A stretch of DNA of 35,046 bases. It comes from Planctomycetota bacterium (lineage in GTDB: Bacteria; Planctomycetota; UBA8742; UBA2392). Where the stretch lies: the NCBI GenBank assembly GCA_020425695.1, contig JAGQRE010000026.1:1-35046 (forward strand), in the 5' to 3' direction. Positions 23,690 through 33,100 of the stretch are shown piece after piece; within the stretch, counting starts at the first letter, position 1; each line of letters begins with the position of its first letter. Under the pieces are notes generated by a model that saw only the letters and a program-made list of their open reading frames with translations, did no database searches and had not been told where the DNA came from. The position numbers and the translations under genes are program-made.

Positions 23690-24090
23690 ACATGGATCGC
23701 CAGCAACAATTGAACTGGTATTACGAGCAATTGTTCCTCGCCGCCACGGAGGTTCACGCCGCCCTTGGTCGCTGCCTCCCCGCCTCAACGTACCGGGAGT
23801 GTCTGGCCCACGAACTGGAATTGATGCAACGAAAGGTGCAACGCAACGTCTCCGTGCCGATCCTGTACCGTGAGCACAAAGTGGAAACCGGCGTTACCGT
23901 TGAGTTGATTATCGATGGGCTGGTCGCCGTCAGCGTCCTGAGCGTCGAGAACATGACGCCATTCAACGACCAGCAGATGCATACGCTGCTTCGTGTCTCC
24001 GGGCTTCCACTGGGCATCGTCGTCAATTTCAGCGTGCCCAGTATTCGCGGGGCCATGCACCGGATCCTGAACCCTAACCCGAGAGTCTGA
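23686..24090 (+). CDS. GxxExxY-family-like protein with lost nuclease residues
   Basis: 134 residues. The whole chain follows the GxxExxY (PD-(D/E)XK-like, PDDEXK_3) pattern: EVHAALG near the start, YRECLAHELEL, VPILYREHKVE, a central strand pair, then LRVSGLPLGIVVNFSVPSIRG and a final RI. The signature residues are gone. The GxxExxY motif reads CLPASTY (G to C30, E to A33, Y36 kept), the DLLVE acid is replaced in VELIIDG, and the ELK catalytic triplet reads SVL (83-85). Nuclease activity is therefore not expected. It overlaps KS2 by four bases and touches the CLF start (TGATGG), so it is an integral member of this operon. A structural or regulatory role with the KS pair is inference. Confidence 0.72.
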   Translation: MNMDRQQQLNWYYEQLFLAATEVHAALGRCLPASTYRECLAHELELMQRKVQRNVSVPILYREHKVETGVTVELIIDGLVAVSVLSVENMTPFNDQQMHTLLRVSGLPLGIVVNFSVPSIRGAMHRILNPNPRV

Positions 24091-25217
24091 TGGGCGTCGT
24101 TGTCACAGGTGTCGGTGTTGTCAGCGCACTGGGGGCGAACCCGGATGCGTTTCGCCGTGCCCTGCTGGACGGCACTAATGCCTGCGCGATGCACGATTTC
24201 GAACGCATGGATGGCTCCGTAGTTTCGGCTCCCGCTTACCTTGCCGTCGCGCCGGACCCCGCCGGGCTTATCGAACCTCGGAAGCTTCGTCGCATGTTCC
24301 GTCTCGCCCGCATGAGCGCCGTGGCTGCAAGGCAAGCGCTGAAGCACGCCGAGCTTGACCCTGCTTCCATTCATCCAACCCGGCTTGGCGTCTGCTTCGG
24401 CACGAGTTTCGGAGCGATGGAGCCGACGCAGAAATTCCTGGATTCCTGGATTGAAAACGGCGAGACCAGCGCAAGCCCGCTCCAGTTCATGAATAGTGTC
24501 CACGGCATTCTGGCCAGCCAGATCGCCATGGATATCAACGCCCAGGGCGTAAACCTGACGACGGCACAGAGGGACATCTGCTTTGAGGCCGCATTGGACA
24601 CGGGCGTCAATCTCATAGAATCCGGGCGTGCGGACGTGATTCTCGTGGGCGGCGGAGACGAGTTGACGCCGATGCTGCACGAGTTTGCATCGCACACTCA
24701 GCAAGTCGTGCTGGGCCGGGTGGAAGGGCTTGACCCGTGGGGTTCCAGACGCGGCATTGTGCCCGGTGACGGCGCGGGGGTTGTCGTGCTTGAGCGAGAG
24801 GACACACGGCGCAAACCGTCGGCCCGAATCAGCGCCACACGTATCGGGCGCTGGGACCACGGCGGAAATCTCGCCCGCGAATTGTGGCAACAGGCCGGCA
24901 AGCCCCGCATTGACCTCTTGACCGACAATCGTGACGGCGGCGCCGGCAGCACTCGGCTGAACCGGATGGAAGAGCGCGCACTCAAAGAATTTGCAGATGG
25001 CGCACCGGCCGTAAGTCATCGGGGCAACTTCGGCACGTACCCCAGCGCAGGCGCACAGCAGTTCATCGCAAACGTGCTGATGCTGAGTCACCACGAGTAC
25101 TACCAATTGCTGGCAAACGGCAAGCCATCGGGCGATTCCACCGGCGCACCCAGTGTGATCCTGCACAACGCCCCAAGCACCAGCGGCAGCCACGCAGGCT
25201 ACGTACTTTCAACCTGA
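24090..25217 (+). CDS. Ketosynthase-like chain length factor (KS-beta) without catalytic residues
   Basis: 375 residues of thiolase-fold ketosynthase. The active-site region reads NLTTAQRDICFEAALDTG, so the nucleophilic Cys position is Gln160, as in chain length factors and KSQ domains. The first His motif (NAHGT) is replaced by TDNRDGGAGSTR and the second (GH) by FGTYPSAGA. All three catalytic residues are thus missing. The fold elements GVCFGTSFGAME and GIVPGDGAGVVVLE remain. CLFs dimerise with an active KS and shape chain length; the Gln form can decarboxylate malonyl-ACP in some systems. KS2 is the obvious partner. Its start overlaps the stop of the upstream gene. Confidence 0.85.
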   Translation: MGVVVTGVGVVSALGANPDAFRRALLDGTNACAMHDFERMDGSVVSAPAYLAVAPDPAGLIEPRKLRRMFRLARMSAVAARQALKHAELDPASIHPTRLGVCFGTSFGAMEPTQKFLDSWIENGETSASPLQFMNSVHGILASQIAMDINAQGVNLTTAQRDICFEAALDTGVNLIESGRADVILVGGGDELTPMLHEFASHTQQVVLGRVEGLDPWGSRRGIVPGDGAGVVVLEREDTRRKPSARISATRIGRWDHGGNLARELWQQAGKPRIDLLTDNRDGGAGSTRLNRMEERALKEFADGAPAVSHRGNFGTYPSAGAQQFIANVLMLSHHEYYQLLANGKPSGDSTGAPSVILHNAPSTSGSHAGYVLST

Positions 25218-25270
25218 GCGAGCACGCCACCGGGATGTTCCGAGCACCGCTTGCTTGCTTTACTGTCGCG

Positions 25271-26323
25271 ATGGCAATGCAGAGCCCAATCAAGCTGATC
25301 AAGACCTACGCCAGCTTCGTAAAGATCGCCCACACGATCTTTGCCCTGCCGTTTGCATTGGTCGGCATGCTCGCCGCGTATGCCGTTCCGACGGGATTCG
25401 TATACGTAATGCCGGGGCCAGACGGCTCTATGCCGGGGGGAAGTTTCGATCGTCATGTGTACTTCTTTTCGACGACCTTGATTCTGATTTTACTCTGTAT
25501 GGTCGGAGCTCGCAGCTTCGCGATGGCCGTCAACCGCATCATCGACCGAAAGATCGACGCCAGGAATCCACGCACGGCCGTTCGCGAGTTGCCTTCGGGT
25601 GCAATGTCACTTGGTCAGGCCTGGGTCTTCGCCACTGCCATGGCTGGGATCTACTTTGGAGCTTGCTGGTACCTTGGCGACGTAGTCCTTTGGCTGAGCC
25701 CGATCCCGATCGCATTGATGTTGCTCTATCCGCTGACAAAGCGGTTTACGTGGCTATGCCACATGGTTCTTGGTGCTTCTCTCGGATTGGCACCGGTCGG
25801 GGCGTGGGTGGCAGTTCGCTCACAGTTCGACACCGTACTGAACAGTGGATTTGCTGAATCCGTCTCTTCCGACCTTGGCTGGAGCGCTGTCTCTGAACCA
25901 CTACCTTGGCTGGTGGGTGGCGCGGTGATGTTGTGGGTGGCGGGCTTCGACGTGGTCTATGCCCTGCAGGACGACGAGTTTGATCGCGAGAACAAGTTGC
26001 ACTCGATCCCCGCCAAATTCGGACGACGCGGCGCACTCTGGATCAGCCGCGGCATGCATGTCGTGAGCGCCATGCTGTTCTTTGCCTTCACATGGATGTT
26101 GACGCACCCTGCGCCAACAGGTGGCATGGATACGCGGCAATACACCCAGATCGCCGAGTGGGTCTGGGCTGCGCCTTGTGTAATGCTGGCGGGTATGCTG
26201 TATCAGCACTCGCTTGTGCGGGCCGATGACCTGAAGCGTGTGAATCTGGCCTTTTTCACGGTAAACGGCGTCATCAGCGTCGTCTTCGGGGCCGTGTTTC
26301 TTGCCGCGTACCTGTTGGGCTAG
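25271..26323 (+). CDS. UbiA-family prenyltransferase (MqnP/UbiA-like)
   Basis: 350 residues with about eight to nine membrane helices. The N-terminus KTYASFVKIAHTIFALPFAL is typical of 4-hydroxybenzoate/MqnP-type prenyltransferases. The first Asp-rich motif is NRIIDRKIDARNPRTAVRELPSG and the second is YALQDDEFDRENKLHSIPAKFG, read here in overlapping parts. These bind the prenyl diphosphate through Mg2+. The likely role is attaching a polyprenyl tail to a quinone precursor, possibly in the futalosine menaquinone route. Starts at 25235, 25271 or 25277 are possible; 25271 is nearest to the family N-terminus and none has a good ribosome site. It lies 53 bases after the CLF gene and could be co-transcribed, but quinone synthesis is the simpler explanation. 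Confidence 0.85.
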   Translation: MAMQSPIKLIKTYASFVKIAHTIFALPFALVGMLAAYAVPTGFVYVMPGPDGSMPGGSFDRHVYFFSTTLILILLCMVGARSFAMAVNRIIDRKIDARNPRTAVRELPSGAMSLGQAWVFATAMAGIYFGACWYLGDVVLWLSPIPIALMLLYPLTKRFTWLCHMVLGASLGLAPVGAWVAVRSQFDTVLNSGFAESVSSDLGWSAVSEPLPWLVGGAVMLWVAGFDVVYALQDDEFDRENKLHSIPAKFGRRGALWISRGMHVVSAMLFFAFTWMLTHPAPTGGMDTRQYTQIAEWVWAAPCVMLAGMLYQHSLVRADDLKRVNLAFFTVNGVISVVFGAVFLAAYLLG

Positions 26324-26369
26324 GCGGCGCGACACCGGTCACCAAATTCACCCCAAAACCGCGCTTTAC

Positions 26370-27907
<1,538 letters not shown>

Positions 27908-27964
27908 GTCAGGCTGTAGTCAGCGCGTTGAATTTTGCAGTGCAGTACAAACCGGAGTTTAGAC

Positions 27965-28345
27965 ATGGCAGGAAGCCCACCGCCAGGCAATCAGGATTAC
28001 CAGCAGCCGCAGGGCTATCCGCCCCAGGGTCAGCAGGGATATCCGCCGCAGGGACAGCAACCCCAGCAACATCCGCAGGGTGCGCCTTACGGCGTAGACC
28101 CACGGACCGGCATTCCTTACTCGGACAAGCAGAAGACGCTGGTCGGGTTGCTGCAGCTTGCTGCACTGATCATCGGGCTGGGCGGCATTGGTCGTCTGTA
28201 TGCAGGACACGTTGGCACCGGCGTTGCGCAGCTAATCTTGAGCTGCATCGGCGTGGGCGCGATCTGGTCAATCATCGACGGCATTATCATCCTGACAAGC
28301 GAAGACACCGTTGACGGCGAAGGCCGTCCGTTGCGCCCGAACTAG
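27965..28345 (+). CDS. TM2-domain protein with Gln/Pro/Gly/Tyr-rich N-terminus
   Basis: 126 residues. Residues 1-50 are low-complexity with repeated GYPPQGQ units. Residues about 56-115 form a TM2 domain (DKQKTLVGLLQLAALIIGLGGIGRLYAGH, two helices joined by a short turn, then IWSIIDGIIIL), read in parts. TM2 proteins are small two-helix membrane proteins of unclear function. The ATG at 27965 has CGGAG 8 bases upstream; the longer frame from 27935 lacks a ribosome site. It sits between atpD and atpC, 57 and 12 bases away, so it must be co-transcribed with them. The RDD protein after atpC has a similar N-terminus. Confidence 0.85.
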   Translation: MAGSPPPGNQDYQQPQGYPPQGQQGYPPQGQQPQQHPQGAPYGVDPRTGIPYSDKQKTLVGLLQLAALIIGLGGIGRLYAGHVGTGVAQLILSCIGVGAIWSIIDGIIILTSEDTVDGEGRPLRPN

Positions 28346-28357
28346 CGAACGACACAC

Positions 28358-28777
28358 ATGAGCGAAAACAAAACGCTGTACGTCGATATCATCAGCCCGG
28401 AGCGCCCGGTTTATTCGGGCCAGGCGTTTGCCGTTACCTGCAAGGCGTGGGACGGCGAAGTCGGCATCCTGCCCGGGCACGCCCCCTTGGTCACGAAGCT
28501 CGGCATCGGGGAAGTGCGCGTAACTCGCGGTGAATCCAGTGAACGCGTCACGGACCGCTTTGCCATTCGGCAGGGTTACCTCGAGGTCAGCCATAACAAG
28601 GTGGTGATCCTGAGCGAAGACGCCAAGGCCATCGCCGACCTGAAGGGTGTAAACCCGGAAGACATCGAGAAGCTTCAAGAACAGCTTGAGACAGAAACCG
28701 ACCCCGCCCGCCGTGCCGAACTTCAGGCCGACCTTGAGTGGCTGAAGTCGTGCGACAAACTGCTTCGCGGTGTCTAA
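28358..28777 (+). CDS. atpC: F-type ATP synthase subunit epsilon
   Basis: 139 residues. N-terminal beta-sandwich with LYVDIISPERPVYSGQA, GEVGILPGHAPLVTKLGIGEVRV and GYLEVSHNKVVILSEDA. The C-terminal helical part (about 90-139: DIEKLQEQLETETDPARRAELQADLEW) is full-length. Epsilon links gamma to the c-ring and inhibits ATP hydrolysis through its C-terminal helices. The gene follows the TM2 gene by 12 bases and is closed by a terminator. Confidence 0.96.
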   Translation: MSENKTLYVDIISPERPVYSGQAFAVTCKAWDGEVGILPGHAPLVTKLGIGEVRVTRGESSERVTDRFAIRQGYLEVSHNKVVILSEDAKAIADLKGVNPEDIEKLQEQLETETDPARRAELQADLEWLKSCDKLLRGV

Positions 28778-28800
28778 GTCGCGTCAAACCGTAGCCCGCT

Positions 28801-28828
28801 AAAGGGTCGCCCGATTGGGCGGCCCTTT
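28801..28828 (+). terminator. Rho-independent terminator after atpC
   Basis: 12-bp stem AAAGGGTCGCCC (28801-28812) / GGGCGGCCCTTT (28817-28828) with one G-U pair and GATT loop, then CTCATTC. 23 bases past the atpC stop. Confidence 0.85.
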
Positions 28829-28909
28829 CTCATTCCAGAGCCATTTTGTAAGCGCGCCGACAATCCTATCCTGCCTAAAATTGCCTCAGCGATTATCGGA
28901 GGAGAACAA

Positions 28910-29677
28910 ATGGCAGGCGGACAGACACCCGACGGCAATCCACATCAACCTCAAGGGCCGCGTCCCCAGCAAAGCAACAATCCTCCCTGGGAGCAGAACA
29001 ACCGTCCGCAACAAGGCGGGTATCCCCCGCAAGGTGGCTATCAGCCGCAGCAGGGTGGTTACCCGCAACAGCAGCCACAGTCGCCGCAATATCCGCCGCA
29101 GGGGCAGTACCAGCCGTACGGACAGTCTTACGCACCTCAACCCCAATGGCAGGGCGGGCCTCCGCCGCCCGCCTACCTGCCGACAGAGGCTTTCGGCGGG
29201 TTCTGGATTCGCTTCGTTGCGTACCTGATTGACGCCGTCATTCTCGTGATTCCGAACCTCATCATCGGCGTCATTGTCGCCACGGCCATGGGTGTTGAGC
29301 CGTTCGCGGCCAACTTCAACACAAACCCGGGCATGATTGACCCGCAGCAGCAGATGGCCTCAAACATCTCCAACCTGATCCAGATCATGGTCGGCTGGGG
29401 CTATTTCGCGGTGATGACATCGCAGAAGGGCGGCAGCGTCGGAAAGCTGGCGCTGGGCCTGCGCGTCGTCGATGATGAGGGGATGTATCCGGGCTTCGGA
29501 CGCGCCTCCGGGCGCTACTTCGCCAAGATCCTGTCCGCCTGCCTGTGCGCCATCGGCTACATCATGGCCGGCTTTCATGAGAAAAAGCGCGGGCTGCATG
29601 ACCTGATCGGTGGCACCTACGTCGTCCGAAAGGAATACGTGAACCCGTACCAGCAACAACTGGAGATGACTCGCTAA
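28910..29677 (+). CDS. RDD-family membrane protein with Gln/Pro/Gly/Tyr-rich N-terminus
   Basis: 255 residues. Residues 1 to about 85 are low-complexity (repeated QGGYPPQGGYQPQ-type units). Residues about 92-250 are an RDD domain: EAFGGFWIRFVAYLIDAVIL with the R and D of the name, two hydrophobic segments, GSVGKLALGLRVVD, and the late second-helix region ending KKRGLHDLIGGTYVV. RDD proteins are membrane proteins, some linked to sodium/proton exchange, most unknown. The ATG follows CGGAGGAGAACAA, a strong ribosome site. It has its own unit after the atpC terminator and ends in a four-base convergent overlap with the DinB-like gene. Confidence 0.88.
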   Translation: MAGGQTPDGNPHQPQGPRPQQSNNPPWEQNNRPQQGGYPPQGGYQPQQGGYPQQQPQSPQYPPQGQYQPYGQSYAPQPQWQGGPPPPAYLPTEAFGGFWIRFVAYLIDAVILVIPNLIIGVIVATAMGVEPFAANFNTNPGMIDPQQQMASNISNLIQIMVGWGYFAVMTSQKGGSVGKLALGLRVVDDEGMYPGFGRASGRYFAKILSACLCAIGYIMAGFHEKKRGLHDLIGGTYVVRKEYVNPYQQQLEMTR

Positions 29678-30153
29678 CGCGCCTGAGCGGCTTTGAGAAC
29701 ACGCGCAATCTGCTTCACGTGCGCTTCGATATGCATCGCGAGAAACACAGCGATATCACCCGCCGTCACGTCGTGACCGTGAGGGTGATGCCCTTTCCGG
29801 GCGATTTCGTCGGGTGTCAAAATCTCGACCAATGCCGCGTTCATGGCACTCGTTGACGCCAGAATCTCGAGCGCTAACGCGCGGTCCACACGTGCCTTGC
29901 GCAATCGCAGGATGTTCGCACGTGTGTTGATGGCAGCCAGGTTCGGGCTTTCGTCGCTCAGAATCTGGCGCAGGCGCAATCCTAAAAGCTGGTCAACGTC
30001 GGCCACGTGCAACGCGATATCACGCGGAGACCAGCTCTCGCTGTTTTCGCGGTAATCCACCAGCTCGGAGGGCACGGAACGCATGCGCTCATCGAACGCA
30101 TCGACGGCTGCGATGTAGCGCTCGGCCAGTTTCTCGGGGTCAGTTTCGCTCAT
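29674..30153 (-). CDS. DinB-like (DfsB/YfiT superfamily) protein
   Basis: 159 residues, helical. Pattern of DinB-type four-helix proteins: an N-terminal helix (ERYIAAVDAFDERMRSVP), SPRDIALHVADVDQLLGLRLRQ with the first metal-type His, and the late HIEAHVKQIARVL with the HxxxH pair. These may bind a divalent metal and act in thiol-dependent or detoxification reactions; a specific function cannot be assigned. The start at 30153 makes an ATGA overlap with the RND permease stop; the longer frame to 30207 would lie inside that gene. Translationally coupled to the permease. Confidence 0.78.
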   Translation of the reverse strand: MSETDPEKLAERYIAAVDAFDERMRSVPSELVDYRENSESWSPRDIALHVADVDQLLGLRLRQILSDESPNLAAINTRANILRLRKARVDRALALEILASTSAMNAALVEILTPDEIARKGHHPHGHDVTAGDIAVFLAMHIEAHVKQIARVLKAAQAR

Positions 30154-33100
30154 GCGTCTTCCGCAACAATCTTCGTGCGTCCTCGCAGTGTGTTCACCCA
30201 TGCCCAAACGGTCGGGATGACAATCAGCGTCAGCACGGTACTCAACGTCAGCCCTGCGATTACTGTAATTGCCAGAGGCTTGCGCACTTCGGCACCCTCA
30301 CCACCACCAACCAGGTAACCAAAACCCTTGGCGAATGAGAACGTCATGCCGCCAATTCCTTTCCATGTCGCGGGCGCTGTCATCGACAGCCCGGCGCCTT
30401 CGACTATCGACGTCAGGATACTGTCCACTCCTGCTGCAACGGTCTGTACGCCCGGGATAAACGGATCTAGCCAACCCGTCATTGGCAGCAGCCCCAGCAG
30501 GGTCGTCAATGTCGTGATCGCAATCGGGCGCAGACGAATGCGGCTGGCATTCAGTGCTGCATCGTGGGCGCTTTGCCCACGCGCTCGCAACTGGTTCGCA
30601 TAGGCCACCAGCACAATCGCGTTGTTCACGACGATACCGGCCAACACAATGCTGCCCAGCAGCACCATGACGCTGACCGGCAGACTGAATAACCATAACG
30701 CGACAATCACACCGACGCCTGCAAACGGCACGCTGAACATGATGATCAGTGGATCAATCAGGCTCTCGAACTGCACGGCCATCACCACATAGACAAGGAA
30801 GACCGCAAGGCTGAGTGCGAGAATCAGGCTGAAGATGCTCGACTCCATTTCCTCGACCTGGCCGCTGAAGCCTACCTGTGCGTCTTCCGTATCAACGACA
30901 CCTTCCCCCAGCATTTCTTCAACGGCGGAACGCGCTGCACTGAGCGCTACGCCATTCGGCTCGGCTGAGATTACGACCGCCCGCTCGTTGCCCACACGCC
31001 GGATTTCGCTTGGGCCTTCGGTCACGACCAAACCGTCACCGGCGCCCGTCAGCACGTCGCGCAGGCGCACACCCTTTGAGATTTCGAGCTCGCGCACTTT
31101 GTCGAGACTGGCCTTGTCGGCGCTAAGCAACTCAACAAACACCTCAAGGTCTTCGCCACCGCTGCTGAACTGTGTGCTGACGGTGCCGCCAATCTTGTTG
31201 CGGACTTCCGTCGTCACCTGATCGGCAGAAAGTCCGAATCGCTGCAACTGCTGTCTGTCATAGTTCAACTGCACCTGCGGACGCCCGGCACTGAGACTTG
31301 AGCGCACGTCGCTCAACATCGCTTCGCCGTCGTCGCGCTTCAGCTGGCGCATCGCGCGAACCATGCTTTCGGCAACGCGCCCAAGGCGCTCGTAATTGTC
31401 GCCGCGGACTTCGATTTCGAGCCCCCCCTCGACCTTCACCAGAGCCGGGGCGCTGAACTCAGCGCTGCTCTGGAACAACGTGCTGTCATCGGCTACACGG
31501 CGGATTACCTCTTCGGCATGGGGCGCGGCTTCACGGGATTCCGCACTCTTCCTGATGGTCACAACCATCCGAACTCGATGGCTGCCGGCAGGTCTCGAAT
31601 CACCGGCTTTCTCCTCGCCGCCGACTTCGAACGTCACACGGGCAACGTCGGCTTTGAACTGCTCGTCCTTAAAAGCCTCTCTGATAATCGTTGCGGCCTC
31701 AGCGTCCGTGTCTTTTATCTGCGTGCCCTCCGGGCCGGCAACATCGGCATAGACTTCGTCCTGCTGGAAGCGTGGCAGCAACTCAGTGTCCAGATTGCCC
31801 GCCAGCAAGAACGCAATGACGGCACTGAACACTGCGGCCGCGACGACAACAATCGGCTGGGCCAGTGCTGTTCGCAGTAGCAAGGGATAGGTGTTTTCAA
31901 TGGCCTTCCAGCACACCTCGAAGACGAAGCTGAGCGGCTTGAACACCAGCAGGAAGACGAATGCCAGGCCCTTCCAGATCCATCGCAACACCCACGAGAA
32001 CGCGTCCAGTAAGGCCACTATGACCAGCACGACCAGCCAGACGGGCGCTTGCAGCAAACGATTGATGCCAAACGCGATGTAACGCCACTTGCGTTCAAAC
32101 TTCGGCGGCTTCATGTACCCGATGACCGAGCGCGTAACCGTGAAAGCGCCGAGCTGCGCGGCGCCTCCCAGTCCGATACCGAACAAGGCCGGCACCACGA
32201 ACTGGGCAACAATCAGCGATGCCAGCAGGCTGAAGACGACCGTCAGCGACAGGTCGCGGAAGATCTGCCCAGCCACGCCTTCGACAAACACGATCGGAAA
32301 GAACACAGCGACCGTCGTCATCGTGCTGGCGAAAATCGCGCCGCCGACCTCACTGATACCACGGATTGCGGCCTCCAGTGGCGGGTCGCCCTCTTCGCGA
32401 CATCGGGCAATGCTCTCAATCACGACGACGCTGTTGTCCACCAGCATCCCAACGCCGAGCGCGAGTCCACCCAGCGACATCAGGTTTACGGTCACGCTTG
32501 TGAGCTGCATCGGGATGAATGTCGTAATGATCGAAAGCGGGATCGCGGCCGCGATCAGCAGAGTCGCCTTCACACTGCGCAGGAAGAAGAAGAGTACAAG
32601 GACGGCCAGAAACGCGCCTAGAATGGCGCTGGCGGTGACGTCATCAACTGCGTCTTCGATGAAGTAGCTTTGGTCCGATACGACTTTCAGACCGAAGCCC
32701 TCCGGCAGCTGGTCCACCAGCGATTTCTTGCCAAAGCTGAACCCGCCGCCGCCCCGCATGCCACCACCTCCGCGAGCTCCACCACTGCTACCGCTTCTGG
32801 AACCGCTAATCTGGCCGCCTTTGACGCTGGCCTCGGGTTCTTCGCCACGGCTGTCACGGATTCTTTCGTACTTGTCCTCGCCATACAGGGCAATCCAGAC
32901 GCGTTTGGCGACCTCGACGATGTTCGCATCGCCCTCTTTCAACACTTCGAGCAGGACGCCTTCGCGCGCTTCATAGCGCGTCTCTGCGCCCGCAAAGCGG
33001 GTGACAGTCTCGCGCTCCTTGGGAACCTCCTGGATGTCCGCAATTTCTTTGAGCGTGATGCGGCCTTGGTCTTCGTTAGTGGCAACTTCGAGGCGTCGAA

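Noticed and set aside
23686-24090. Active nuclease or defence gene
   Set aside because: The expected PD-(D/E)XK residues are missing and the gene is coupled to ketosynthase genes, not to a defence system.
23754-25193. 479-codon minus-strand open frame opposite the CLF and GxxExxY-like genes
   Set aside because: Antisense shadow; the plus-strand genes are coupled and match families, while this frame does not.
12050-25217. Ladderane biosynthesis cluster
   Set aside because: A CrtI-like enzyme with KS, ACP, FabG and MMPL recalls clusters proposed for ladderanes, but these families are widespread and nothing here is diagnostic for ladderanes.
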